Of a stretch of 64,000 nucleotides of DNA, positions 8,991-16,990 are shown one piece after another. The DNA comes from an uncultured Clostridia bacterium. GTDB lineage: Bacteria; Bacillota; Clostridia; Christensenellales; Borkfalkiaceae. The notes beneath the pieces were generated by a model that saw only the letters and a list, made by a program, of their open reading frames with translations, made no database searches and was not told the origin of the DNA. The stretch is from positions 109,014 to 173,013 of the forward strand of contig CAKQSB010000002.1 of assembly GCA_934271735.1 (NCBI GenBank), given 5' to 3'. A program made the position numbers and the translations under genes. Every line of letters starts with the position of its first letter. Within the stretch, counting starts at the first letter, position 1.

Positions 8991-9194
8991 TTAAAGACCA
9001 AATCTTTTCTTGAATTTATCAACGCGTCCGCCTGTATCGACAAGTTTCTGCTTGCCGGTGAAGAACGGATGGCATTTACTGCAAATGTCGACTTTGATTA
9101 CGTCAACGTTCTTGGTAGTTCCCGTTTCGAACTTTTCTCCGCAAGCGCACTGGACGGTGACAATTTTATATTTAGGATGAATATCCGCTTTCAT
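8991..9194 (-). CDS. rpmE: 50S ribosomal protein L31, zinc-binding type
   Basis: Large-subunit protein bL31 of 67 residues. The start is set at the ATG at 9194 (MKADIHPKYK), which has a GAGGTGA ribosome binding site 7 nt upstream. The in-frame GTG three codons earlier would lie in that site. Cysteines in CACG and CSKCHPFFTG form the zinc-binding (C+) version. It is the first gene after a perfect sigma-A promoter and heads the rpmE, yqhQ-prmC, prfA cluster. Confidence 0.97.
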   Translation of the reverse strand: MKADIHPKYKIVTVQCACGEKFETGTTKNVDVIKVDICSKCHPFFTGKQKLVDTGGRVDKFKKRFGL

Positions 9195-9226
9195 ATTTTT
9201 CACCTCACTGAACTTAATGCTATATT

Positions 9227-9255
9227 ATTATAACTTATTTTTATGACGTTGTCAA
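9227..9255 (-). promoter_or_regulatory. Consensus sigma-A promoter for rpmE
   Basis: The minus strand has TTGACA (9255-9250), a 17-bp spacer and TATAAT (9232-9227). The start of rpmE lies 32 bp downstream of the -10 box. Confidence 0.85.
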
Positions 9256-9308
9256 ACGTTTAAATCAAAAATGACTAAATTTTCTTAATTATTTTGGTGG
9301 TTTTTTGC

Positions 9309-9337
9309 TTGCAAAATAAAAGAGATTACTATATAAT
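9309..9337 (+). promoter_or_regulatory. Sigma-A-like promoter for the dehydrogenase gene
   Basis: TTGCAA (9309-9314), a 17-bp spacer and TATAAT (9332-9337) lie 37 bp upstream of the chosen start at 9375. Confidence 0.7.
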
Positions 9338-9374
9338 GAAGTAAATGGGGCAGATTGCTCCGAAGGTGGTATCA

Positions 9375-10400
9375 ATGAGAGGTTGGCAAATAACCGAACC
9401 GGGCAAAATCGGTGAAATCAATAAAATCGAAAGTTTAAGCGGGGTGGACAGCGTTAAGATAAAGCTCACCCGCGCGCTTATTACCGAAGAAGACGTGGCG
9501 ATTTTCGCGGGCGACGAAAAATCGGTGAAGCTCCCGATCATTCCGGGGCGTGCCGCTGTCGGGCAGATAACCGAACTCGGTCAGCCTTCGCCTTATCTCG
9601 ATAAAGGCGTGAGGGTTTTCCTTTCCCCCGTTAAAGCTTGCGGCGAATGTTATCACTGCACTAACGGCAAACCCGAAAAATGTTACAATTTCAAAATTGC
9701 GGGTCGTAACTCGGACGGTTTTTTAAAGGACTTTGCGGTTCTCGATTCGGACGAGGTTTATCCCCTCCCCCAGACCGTTAAGGACGATGATGCTGTTTTT
9801 CTCGATTACGTAACGCTTGCCGTTTCCGCAATCGACAAACTTTCAATTGAAAAAGGTCAGCACGTGGCGATTTTCGGATCGTCCGTCCTGGGCTCGATAA
9901 TCGCTCAGCTTATTATTTATTATCAGGGCGTTCCCATTTTGGTCGGCAACGACGACAACGAACTTCTTCTCGCGAAAAAATCGGGAATTTACTACACCGT
10001 TAAAGCATCGCCGAGAACAGACAAAGAAATCTCTTCGTTTACAAGCGGAAGAATGGCCGAAAAGGTTGTTTACCTCACCCGTTCTGGAATTCCGACGGAA
10101 CTTGCGTATAAGGTCGCAGCGCCGTCCGCAACGGTCGCGCTCGTCGGTTACTCCGCACCAAACTTAAAAGTTCCTTTCGGCACGGCGATGAACAAGCAGC
10201 TTACCAACGTGTGCGTAACCAACGGTTACGGAAACGCGGAAGCCGCAATCAATATTTTGTCGAACAAAGCTATCGACCTTTCGAATTACAAACTCCCCGT
10301 TACGAAAATGGAAGCAATCGAAAAGAATATGACGGAGCGTCTCGAAATTTACAAAGCGGGCAATATCGTTCCCGGACTTCTGGTAAATATGCTCGGTTGA
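9375..10400 (+). CDS. Zinc-type (MDR) dehydrogenase-like protein without catalytic zinc ligands
   Basis: Medium-chain dehydrogenase/reductase fold of 341 residues. Start MRGWQITEP at 9375 follows a GGTGGT site; an upstream GTG-type extension is less likely because it lies in the 5' untranslated region. The structural-zinc lobe is intact (CGECYHCTNGKPEKC, C-x2-C-x2-C-x7-C). A Rossmann segment (GQHVAIFGSSVLGSIIAQL) binds NAD(P). The catalytic-zinc positions are altered: the usual GxCGTD site reads ALITEEDVA and the usual PGHE reads PGRAAVG. The enzyme may use another chemistry or be a nucleotide-binding paralogue. Its substrate is unknown. It is monocistronic with its own promoter and terminator. 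Confidence 0.8.
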   Translation: MRGWQITEPGKIGEINKIESLSGVDSVKIKLTRALITEEDVAIFAGDEKSVKLPIIPGRAAVGQITELGQPSPYLDKGVRVFLSPVKACGECYHCTNGKPEKCYNFKIAGRNSDGFLKDFAVLDSDEVYPLPQTVKDDDAVFLDYVTLAVSAIDKLSIEKGQHVAIFGSSVLGSIIAQLIIYYQGVPILVGNDDNELLLAKKSGIYYTVKASPRTDKEISSFTSGRMAEKVVYLTRSGIPTELAYKVAAPSATVALVGYSAPNLKVPFGTAMNKQLTNVCVTNGYGNAEAAINILSNKAIDLSNYKLPVTKMEAIEKNMTERLEIYKAGNIVPGLLVNMLG

Positions 10401-10426
10401 CAATAATATAATTTACGTTTATTTGC

Positions 10427-10456
10427 GGGCGATCGATGATCGCCCCTACTTTTTTT
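10427..10456 (+). terminator. Terminator of the dehydrogenase gene
   Basis: GGGCGATC, loop GAT, GATCGCCC, followed after CTAC by a run of seven T. Confidence 0.85.
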
Positions 10457-10505
10457 AAATACAGAATAAGGGGTGATTGATAATTACTCCGGCAATTTTA
10501 TAAAC

Positions 10506-10536
10506 AAATGCGGGCGACATGTGGTCGCCCGCATTT
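10506..10536 (-). terminator. Terminator of the PAP2 gene
   Basis: Arms AAATGCGGGCGAC and GTCGCCCGCATTT with a 5-nt loop lie immediately beyond the PAP2 stop. The palindrome is near symmetric and may act in both directions. Its GCGGGCGA core also occurs in the neighbouring terminator. Confidence 0.7.
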
Positions 10537-10537
10537 A

Positions 10538-11110
10538 TTATGTTTTCTTTAATTTTTTATATATCGCTTTGACAATAAAATAGGAAATTATTGCGGAGAT
10601 TCCGCCTGCGACAAGCCCGCCGAAAACATCCGAAGCGTAATGCACGACAAAATATATCCGAGTAAACCCCATTACGACGGGAATAAACAGAAACGCCCAC
10701 GAATAGCGTTTGTTCATTGCCATAAACAACGAAACTCCGAACGCGGCAGCTGCCGTGGTATGCCCCGACGGGAACGAATAGCCGCTTTCGGTTAAACTCC
10801 CCGCCGCTTTCCACACCACGTAAAATTCCGAGGTCGTGTCCGAAAAAGGTCGACCGCGGGCAACAACGTTTTTCAGTATAATATTGGTAAATAAAAAGCC
10901 GAAAACCAAAGCGACAAGCGCGGAAACTCCTGTTTTTCTCGTTTTGCCGAAAATCAACATTACAGCGGCGGCGATTATGAAAATCAGACCCATATTTCCG
11001 CTCAGCGTTATCGCCTTGAAAACGGGCGTTAAAACCGCCCCGCAGCCCGAACGCAATCCGTCCGCTATTCTCAGAAAAAACAAATCCGCGGGCAATAAAA
11101 ATTCAAACAT
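10538..11110 (-). CDS. PAP2-family membrane phosphatase (candidate undecaprenyl-diphosphatase)
   Basis: Integral membrane phosphatase of 190 residues with about six membrane segments. All three PAP2 phosphatase motifs are present: K-x6-RP (KNVVARGRP near 83), PSGH (SFPSGHTTA near 118) and R-x5-H-x3-D (RIYFVVHYASD near 151). Family members act on undecaprenyl diphosphate (BcrC), phosphatidate or phosphatidylglycerol phosphate. Just upstream on the same strand (49-bp gap) is a DUF368 transporter, a family shown to move undecaprenyl phosphate across the membrane. A BcrC-like role in recycling the wall lipid carrier is therefore the best inference. The AAAGGA site supports the start. Confidence 0.9.
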   Translation of the reverse strand: MFEFLLPADLFFLRIADGLRSGCGAVLTPVFKAITLSGNMGLIFIIAAAVMLIFGKTRKTGVSALVALVFGFLFTNIILKNVVARGRPFSDTTSEFYVVWKAAGSLTESGYSFPSGHTTAAAAFGVSLFMAMNKRYSWAFLFIPVVMGFTRIYFVVHYASDVFGGLVAGGISAIISYFIVKAIYKKLKKT

Positions 11111-11158
11111 TCTTATCCTTTCCTACACGACCCGTTTCTAACGGGTCGGCGAAATTAT

Positions 11159-12115
11159 TTAATCTATATTTTTATTTCTTTCGTATTTAACGAGTTTATA
11201 AGCAAGGAAAATTCCCGCAACGAACAGAACTACCCCGCAAATAAATTCGATTACGGGCAAACCGTTTTCCGCCCAACTTACGTAAACCGCATAAGTTTCG
11301 GGATTGAAAAACATCGTTATCGCCGCGCCGAGCGAAAGTCCCGCTATCAGATTAAACGAATTGGTTCTGTGTTTTTCAAGTATTCCCGAAAGGATTTTGG
11401 AAAACGTCAGAAGACCTGCGATAAACCCGACAAGAAGGCAAACGAAAACCATAAGAACGGGAATATTCTGCAAAAGTCCGAACCCGACGGAATTCATAAG
11501 CGGCGTGAAATAGCCGAATATCATTAAAAACGCGGTTGCCGAAAGCCCCGGAACGATCTGCGTTATCGCTATAGCGTAACCCAAAACGATAAACATTATA
11601 TAATGATATATTCTGAGATTTTCGAGCGAACGCTGAGTTCCGCCCGAAACGACGGAAATCACCGAAAACGCAATCGGAATAAGTATGCCGAGAATAAACA
11701 AAATATTTCTGAGCGGCGTACGCGATTTATCTTCTATCTGGTCGGAAATCGCGGGGAACGAACCGAACATAAGCCCCGCAAAAAGCGCGATTACCGTGAA
11801 CGGGAACAAATTAAGGAGCTGTTTTACCCCGAAAAATCCGCCGATTATTCCGACAATGCCGCCGATTATTATCGGCAGCAAAAACATAAAGCACTTTTTG
11901 AATTTTTTGAAAACGTTGCCTATGGCGTAAAGCAATTTTTCGTACAGTCCGAAAATTATCGCGACAGCCGCGCCGCTTACGCCGGGAACGATTATCGCGA
12001 GACCTATGAAAATTCCGAGCAATCCGCCTTTGAAAATCTGCTTTTTGTTCTCATATGCAAGCGAAACCTCTTCTTTTGAAGAAATTACCTCTTTGGAAAC
12101 GATGTCCTCTTCCAT
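11159..12115 (-). CDS. DUF368 membrane protein, PopT-type polyprenyl-phosphate transporter
   Basis: Multispan membrane protein of 318 residues. Family signatures are IGLAIIVPGVSGAAVAIIFGLYE near residue 38 and a second pseudo-symmetric segment ITQIVPGLSATAFLMIFGYF near 184. Each half carries the PG(V/L)S re-entrant motif expected of this inverted-repeat transporter. DUF368 (PopT) proteins are established C55-P translocases, returning undecaprenyl phosphate to the inner leaflet. The N-terminal 25 residues are a charged cytoplasmic extension. It is likely cotranscribed with the PAP2 phosphatase downstream, so that one gene would make C55-P outside and the other return it. An AAGGA site precedes the ATG. 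Confidence 0.88.
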   Translation of the reverse strand: MEEDIVSKEVISSKEEVSLAYENKKQIFKGGLLGIFIGLAIIVPGVSGAAVAIIFGLYEKLLYAIGNVFKKFKKCFMFLLPIIIGGIVGIIGGFFGVKQLLNLFPFTVIALFAGLMFGSFPAISDQIEDKSRTPLRNILFILGILIPIAFSVISVVSGGTQRSLENLRIYHYIMFIVLGYAIAITQIVPGLSATAFLMIFGYFTPLMNSVGFGLLQNIPVLMVFVCLLVGFIAGLLTFSKILSGILEKHRTNSFNLIAGLSLGAAITMFFNPETYAVYVSWAENGLPVIEFICGVVLFVAGIFLAYKLVKYERNKNID

Positions 12116-12268
12116 ATAATAGTCCTTATTAAAATTTCATTTTGTCATTATATCATATGTTCATATAAATGTCCTTAAAACAATTGTAAATTATATGTTA
12201 AACAATTTAAACAATTGAACACGGTGGAACGAATTTCGTTACGGATTTGTAAAGACCGCTCCGAAGTT

Positions 12269-12772
12269 TTATTTATATTCGACTGTAATATTTACGAAAT
12301 TTTCAAGTCTTTTTCTGCGCATTAAAAGCCCGCTTCTTTCGATAAAAAACTGGTCGACGGCTTCCCAGATGAAAACCCAGGCGAAAATATCTACGCATTC
12401 CGTCCAGATTTCGTTTTTGAAAATAGCGTCTAAAAGAAACATAGCCGCAAGCGCGATTACGCCTATAATCGTGAAAATTATCGAAACAAACGTTTTTCTG
12501 CGTATATCGCGTTCCGTTTCGCAACGTTTAAGTTCGAAATAATTCTTTATCGCTTCGGCGTAAATCGGTTTTTCGTTATCGTCCACACAGTCGCCTTTTA
12601 TTGTGAGTTTTATCTCCGCTTTCGGATGGAATTCCCTTGCGGAATCTTCCAGAAACTCCGCCACTTCGGACGAAATAACGGGTTTATCGCTCGGCGAATA
12701 TTTGGATAAAAAATCAGAATCGTCGGTTACGCTGAGCGTTATTTCAGCGTTTTGTATCTTCTTTTGTTTCAT
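12269..12772 (-). CDS. Hypothetical protein with two membrane segments
   Basis: Unrecognised protein of about 167 residues. It has a charged cytoplasmic-looking N-terminal domain (about 1-90), two hydrophobic segments (near 95-117 and 125-140) and a basic tail after RSGLLMRRKR. The ATG at 12772 is preferred; an in-frame GTG at 12799 with a GGAAG site is possible. Either start overlaps the 3' end of the DMT transporter gene upstream (29 or 56 bp), so the two are probably translationally coupled. I see no catalytic motif. Function unknown. Confidence 0.65.
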   Translation of the reverse strand: MKQKKIQNAEITLSVTDDSDFLSKYSPSDKPVISSEVAEFLEDSAREFHPKAEIKLTIKGDCVDDNEKPIYAEAIKNYFELKRCETERDIRRKTFVSIIFTIIGVIALAAMFLLDAIFKNEIWTECVDIFAWVFIWEAVDQFFIERSGLLMRRKRLENFVNITVEYK

Positions 12773-13745
12773 AATCTTCTGTTTCTCCGTTTCCCTCACG
12801 GATTTTTCTTCCGTTTTTCCTCTTCTCTATCGCTCTTTTAACCGAATCAAAATCCGTTTCGTTAAAAATAAGCGTGACTAAAATAATCGAAAATCCCGCA
12901 ATTATAAATCCGTTGAGATTGTTCTGTCCGAAAATGAACTCGAACATTACACCGAAAACGCCCTCGAAACACATTATAATCGAAGTCGTCGTCGCGGAAG
13001 TGAATTTCTGCCCGTACATCTGCGCAAACTGGGCAAAACCCGTGGCGATAACCGCGAGATATAAAATCTTCCATACGGCTTCCGCGCTTAACGAAAATTC
13101 CGCGCCGTGGCGGGGAAATTCCCAGACAAGCGACGTGAGCGTACACAAGACCGCCGCGGTCAAAATCTCGAACGTCAATAAAAGCAAGGTGTCATCGTCG
13201 ACGGAATACTGCGATATGAAAATAATCTGCAGCGCATAAAACAAACCGCTGAAAATGGTAAGTCCGTCTCCGAGTATTTCGTTGGACGCTTTTTCCGTTT
13301 TCCCGAAAAACGCTATCAGCAAAACTCCGCAAAGGCACATAATCGCCGCCGCGAAATTCTTTTTCGACGGGTGTTTTTTGAAGAACAACCAAGACAAAAA
13401 CGGCACGAGTATGCAATAGGTTTCGGTTAAAAAGGCATTTTTTGACGGCGTCGTGTAATTTAAAGCGACGGTTTGCACGGCGTAAGCCATAAACAAAACC
13501 GTGCCTAAAACCGCTCCGTGAAGGACGATTTTTTTATTAAGCACAGAAAAACGTTTGACGGAAAAAAGTACGAAAATAAGACTTGCGATCAAAAATCTTG
13601 CCGCAAGTATAAAAAAAGTAAAGTTTCCGTTACCGAGTTCGGTAAGGGTATCTTTTAAGATGACAAAAGAACTCCCCCAAACCAAAGTTGCGGAAAAAAG
13701 AAGGGCTTTACCTATTATGTTTTTCTTTTTTTCGTTTTTTTCCAT
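12744..13745 (-). CDS. DMT-superfamily (EamA) transporter
   Basis: Ten-segment drug/metabolite exporter, 333 residues. The two EamA repeats begin with ALLFSATLVWGSSFV and GDGLTIFSGLFYALQIIFI, each with the family motif. The C-terminus is a long charged tail (Lys/Arg/Glu-rich). The ATG at 13745 gives the family N-terminus; the longer TTG frame adds 17 residues without a match. No clear ribosome binding site is seen. Substrate unknown. It overlaps the downstream hypothetical gene. Confidence 0.85.
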   Translation of the reverse strand: MEKNEKKKNIIGKALLFSATLVWGSSFVILKDTLTELGNGNFTFFILAARFLIASLIFVLFSVKRFSVLNKKIVLHGAVLGTVLFMAYAVQTVALNYTTPSKNAFLTETYCILVPFLSWLFFKKHPSKKNFAAAIMCLCGVLLIAFFGKTEKASNEILGDGLTIFSGLFYALQIIFISQYSVDDDTLLLLTFEILTAAVLCTLTSLVWEFPRHGAEFSLSAEAVWKILYLAVIATGFAQFAQMYGQKFTSATTTSIIMCFEGVFGVMFEFIFGQNNLNGFIIAGFSIILVTLIFNETDFDSVKRAIEKRKNGRKIREGNGETEDYETKEDTKR

Positions 13746-13858
13746 TGCCGAAAACCAGACGTGCGGAAACGTTAACGCGTTGCGATAAAACAGCAAATGA
13801 TTACACCGCCGATATTATCGATTACCGCCCGTTTACTTACATTTTATTCTACGAAAAC

Positions 13859-13885
13859 AAGGCGAATAGCAAAGCTATTCGCCTT
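13859..13885 (-). terminator. Terminator of the ackA-yceD-rpmF transcription unit
   Basis: Twelve-base arms AAGGCGAATAGC and GCTATTCGCCTT with loop TTT lie 18 bp beyond the rpmF stop and are followed by a GTTTTC stretch on the minus strand. Confidence 0.8.
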
Positions 13886-13902
13886 AATTATTCATTTTTC
13901 GA

Positions 13903-14091
13903 TCAATCGGCGTTATCAGTTGCGACAACTGCCTTTCCGTCGTAGTATCCGCATTTAGGACAAACCTTGTGCGGAGCTTTAAGCTCGTGACACTGAGGGC
14001 ACGCAACCAAAGTCGGCGCGGTCAATTTGGAGTTATTGGAAAATCTTGTTCTTGCTCTCATTTTGGAAGTCTTATGCTTAGGAACTGCCAT
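13903..14091 (-). CDS. rpmF: 50S ribosomal protein L32
   Basis: bL32 of 62 residues with the typical start MAVPKHKTSKMRARTRF and the two zinc-ligand pairs CPQC and CPKC. It follows yceD with a 44-bp gap, the standard yceD-rpmF arrangement. An AGAGG site precedes the ATG. Confidence 0.97.
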   Translation of the reverse strand: MAVPKHKTSKMRARTRFSNNSKLTAPTLVACPQCHELKAPHKVCPKCGYYDGKAVVATDNAD

Positions 14092-14135
14092 TGTTTTGTA
14101 CCTCTCTTAATTCTTTCGGTAAATACGGCTAAGAT

Positions 14136-14546
14136 TTATTGCTCGCTTTCGTTCTCTTTCTCATCCTTTTCGCAATAAACCGTGTAAGGAAACGATATTA
14201 CAAGCGAATCGCAAACCATTTTCGTTAAATCGACCAGACCTCTCGAAAAAGGAAAAAAATCCTCTTCTTTATCGTTCGGATCGTCCGAAAACGCTTCGTC
14301 GAAATGCGTTAAACCGCAATATTCGGTCTTTTCTCCGCATCTCGAACACTCGGTTTCGAGTTCGTACGAAATTTCGCCGTTCACATATACCTTATCTCCC
14401 GCAAGCTCGAGTTCGCCCGTCACCGTTACGGGACGTTTAAACGAAGAACACGGAAGAGTTATAAGCGAATTGTCCGGCAAATACTCGAAACAGAACGAAC
14501 ACCCGTCTTTACCGCTGTTTTTTAATTTTCTTACGTCTATAACCAT
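14136..14546 (-). CDS. yceD: DUF177 protein YceD
   Basis: YceD-family protein of 136 residues. Its family is almost always encoded immediately upstream of rpmF and is linked to 23S rRNA or large-subunit assembly. The central segment LETECSRCGEK carries the family CxxC, and FPFSRGLVDLTKMVCDSLVISFPYTVYC is the conserved C-terminal core. The C-terminus is truncated to a short acidic tail. It lies between ackA and rpmF on the same strand. Confidence 0.9.
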   Translation of the reverse strand: MVIDVRKLKNSGKDGCSFCFEYLPDNSLITLPCSSFKRPVTVTGELELAGDKVYVNGEISYELETECSRCGEKTEYCGLTHFDEAFSDDPNDKEEDFFPFSRGLVDLTKMVCDSLVISFPYTVYCEKDEKENESEQ

Positions 14547-14621
14547 ATATAGCCTTACAATTATATATTATTTATTTTCCGTTGTCAATTTTTTTTCAAG
14601 ACTTTATCCGAAAATTTTATC

Positions 14622-15818
14622 TTATTTTGCAAGTCTTTCGGTGTCGCGGGCGATAACAAGCTCTTCGTTGGTGGGAATTACGAGAACTTTGACCTTTCCG
14701 CCCTCTGCGGTTATGTCGCAGATACCGTCGCCTATATGCGCATTTTTCTCTTCGTCTATTTTAATTCCCATAAACCCGAGATCGGAAACGACGGCTTTTC
14801 TTACCGCTCCGTCGTGTTCGCCGATACCCGCCGTGAAAACCACGCAGTCTACTCCGCCCATTGCCGCGGCATAAGCTCCGAGATATTTTTTACAACTGTA
14901 ACAGAACACGTCCAAAGCAAGCTGCGCTCTGTGATTGCCGTTTTCCGCAGCAACGGTCAAATCTCTGAAATCGGAAGAAACTCCGCTTAATCCCGCAACG
15001 CCCGATTTTTTGTTAAGATATGTAAGCGTCTCCGCAAGCGTCATCTTGTATTTTTCAGCCAAAAACTCTACGATAGCGGGGTCGAGATCGCCCGATCTCG
15101 TTCCCATAGGAACGCCGCCGAGCGGTGTGAAGCTCATCGACGTATCGACGCTCTTTCCGCCTTTAACCGCGGAAATGGACGAACCGTTGCCGAGATGCAT
15201 CGTTACGACCTTAAAGTTCGCGTCGCCTTCTCTCCCGAGATATTTAGCCGCTTCCTGCGAAACGAAACGGTGGCTCGTTCCGTGGAAACCGTATCTTCTG
15301 ATCTTGTAATCGGTATAAGCTTCGTAAGGAATACCGTAAATATAAGCCTTTTCGGGCATCGTGGAATGGAAAGCCGTGTCGAATACGCCGACCATAGGAA
15401 CGCCGGGCATAATCGCCTGACAAGCTCTTACGCCGATAATGTTGGCGGGCTGATGAAGAGGCGCAAGTTCGGAAAGCCCTTCGATCGTCTTCATAACGTC
15501 GTCGGTTAAAAGAACGGAATCATTGAATACTTCACCGCTGTGGACTATTCTGTGACCAACCGCGTCGATTTCTTTCATAGAGGAAATCGCGCCGTAATTT
15601 TTATCGACAAGCGCGTCGAGAACTACCTGAATGGCTTCTTTATGCGTGGGCATCGGAGCGTTTATAACCTGCTCTTTTCCGTTCGCCTTATGTTTACAAA
15701 AAGACCCGTCGAGACCTATTCTTTCGCAGCCGCCCTTGGCGATCGCCTTTTCGGTTGCCATATCGATAAGCTGATATTTAAGAGACGAACTGCCTGCGTT
15801 TATAACTAAAATTTTCAT
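14622..15818 (-). CDS. ackA: Acetate kinase
   Basis: Converts acetyl phosphate plus ADP to acetate and ATP in fermentation. Length 398 is normal. Signatures: N-terminal VINAGSSSLKYQL, FDTAFHSTMPEKAYIYGIPYE near 150, GFHGTSHRFVS near 180 with the active-site His and Arg, HLGNGSSISAV near 210, and FTAGIGEH near 330. It lies 23 bp downstream of pta and upstream of yceD-rpmF. This is the substrate-level phosphorylation end of acetate fermentation, in the same genome window as an ATP synthase. Confidence 0.98.
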   Translation of the reverse strand: MKILVINAGSSSLKYQLIDMATEKAIAKGGCERIGLDGSFCKHKANGKEQVINAPMPTHKEAIQVVLDALVDKNYGAISSMKEIDAVGHRIVHSGEVFNDSVLLTDDVMKTIEGLSELAPLHQPANIIGVRACQAIMPGVPMVGVFDTAFHSTMPEKAYIYGIPYEAYTDYKIRRYGFHGTSHRFVSQEAAKYLGREGDANFKVVTMHLGNGSSISAVKGGKSVDTSMSFTPLGGVPMGTRSGDLDPAIVEFLAEKYKMTLAETLTYLNKKSGVAGLSGVSSDFRDLTVAAENGNHRAQLALDVFCYSCKKYLGAYAAAMGGVDCVVFTAGIGEHDGAVRKAVVSDLGFMGIKIDEEKNAHIGDGICDITAEGGKVKVLVIPTNEELVIARDTERLAK

Positions 15819-15841
15819 ATTGTTACCCCGTTTATATTATT

Positions 15842-16846
15842 TTAATCGATTTGCGTCTGCAAAGCGGTTATAGCGACCGCCGCGACGATATCTTCCATAT
15901 GACAACCTCTCGAAAGGTCGTTTATAGGTTTCGCAAGACCCTGACAAAGCGGTCCTACAGCCTGGAAACCGCCAAGTCTTTCGGTGTTTTTATAGTTACT
16001 GTTGCCCGCGTCGAGGTCAGGGAAAATCAGTACGTTCGCGTGACCTGCCACGGGAGATCCGGGAGCTTTGCTCGCGCCTACTTCGGGAACGATCGCCGCG
16101 TCGAACTGCAATTCGCCGTCCGCAAGATATTCGGGACAGATTTCGCGGAATTTAGCGACAGCCGCCGTAACCTTGTCTACGTCCGCGTGTTTTGCGGAAC
16201 CTTTCGTGGAGTGAGAAATGAAAGCTATTCTCGGGGTTATGCCCGCGATAGCCATCGCGCTTTTTGCCGAAGACTGAGCGATGAACGCAAGCTCTTCGCT
16301 CGTCGGGTTCTGATTGAGACCCGAATCGGCGTAAATATAGCAGCCGTCTTCGCAATATTTGTTTCCTCCCTCGGGAGCAATCATAAGGAAGTATGCCGAA
16401 ACGATAGGCGTTCCCTTTGCGGTTTTGATAACCTGAAGACCGGGACGAAGAGTGTTTGCCGTGGAGTGGCACGCGCCCGATACCATACCGTCTACGTCGC
16501 CGGCTTTAAGCATAAGCGCGCCGTACATAGTGTAATCCTTGGCAAGAGTTTCTCTCGCAAGTTCGATCGTCATACCCTTGGCTTTGCGAAGCTCGGTTAA
16601 AAGCTGAGCGTACTCCTCGGTCTTTTCGTAAGTTTTCGGATCGATGATATTAACGCCCGAAAGATCGATTTCGGGGTTATTCTTTTTTATCTCGTCGGGA
16701 TTGCCGAGAAGGGTTATTCTCGCTACGCCCTCTTTTACGGAAACGGCGGCAGCATCGACTACTCTTTTGTCCTCCCCTTCGGGAAGAACGATGTGTTTAT
16801 TGAGTTTTATCGCTCTACTTTTGATGTCGTCCAAAACTTTTGACAT
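15842..16846 (-). CDS. pta: Phosphate acetyltransferase
   Basis: Interconverts acetyl-CoA and acetyl phosphate, supplying ackA. The start at 16846 (MSKVLDDIKSRA) is chosen because AGGAG lies 8 nt upstream; the 14 codons above it span that site. The 334-residue protein is the short Pta form. Family segments include VLPEGEDKRVVDAA, YTMYGALMLKAGDVDGMVSGA, the active-site region LQVIKTAKGTPIVSAYF and FPDLDAGNSNYKNTERLG. It is cotranscribed with ackA from the promoter at 16946-16974. Confidence 0.97.
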   Translation of the reverse strand: MSKVLDDIKSRAIKLNKHIVLPEGEDKRVVDAAAVSVKEGVARITLLGNPDEIKKNNPEIDLSGVNIIDPKTYEKTEEYAQLLTELRKAKGMTIELARETLAKDYTMYGALMLKAGDVDGMVSGACHSTANTLRPGLQVIKTAKGTPIVSAYFLMIAPEGGNKYCEDGCYIYADSGLNQNPTSEELAFIAQSSAKSAMAIAGITPRIAFISHSTKGSAKHADVDKVTAAVAKFREICPEYLADGELQFDAAIVPEVGASKAPGSPVAGHANVLIFPDLDAGNSNYKNTERLGGFQAVGPLCQGLAKPINDLSRGCHMEDIVAAVAITALQTQID

Positions 16847-16945
16847 TTCAAAGCTCCTTTTTTTACCCGCGGGAATATCTTTCTTCAAAAAAGGTTGATA
16901 TTTTCGCCCCGATGGTATAATATATATTTATAAGTTTATAATTGC

Positions 16946-16974
16946 ATTATACACCAAAAAAAGATAAATATCAA
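16946..16974 (-). promoter_or_regulatory. Promoter of pta-ackA
   Basis: On the minus strand TTGATA (16974-16969), a 17-bp spacer and TATAAT (16951-16946) lie about 100 bp upstream of the pta start. Confidence 0.75.
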
Positions 16975-16990
16975 TCGAAAGGAGCGACTT

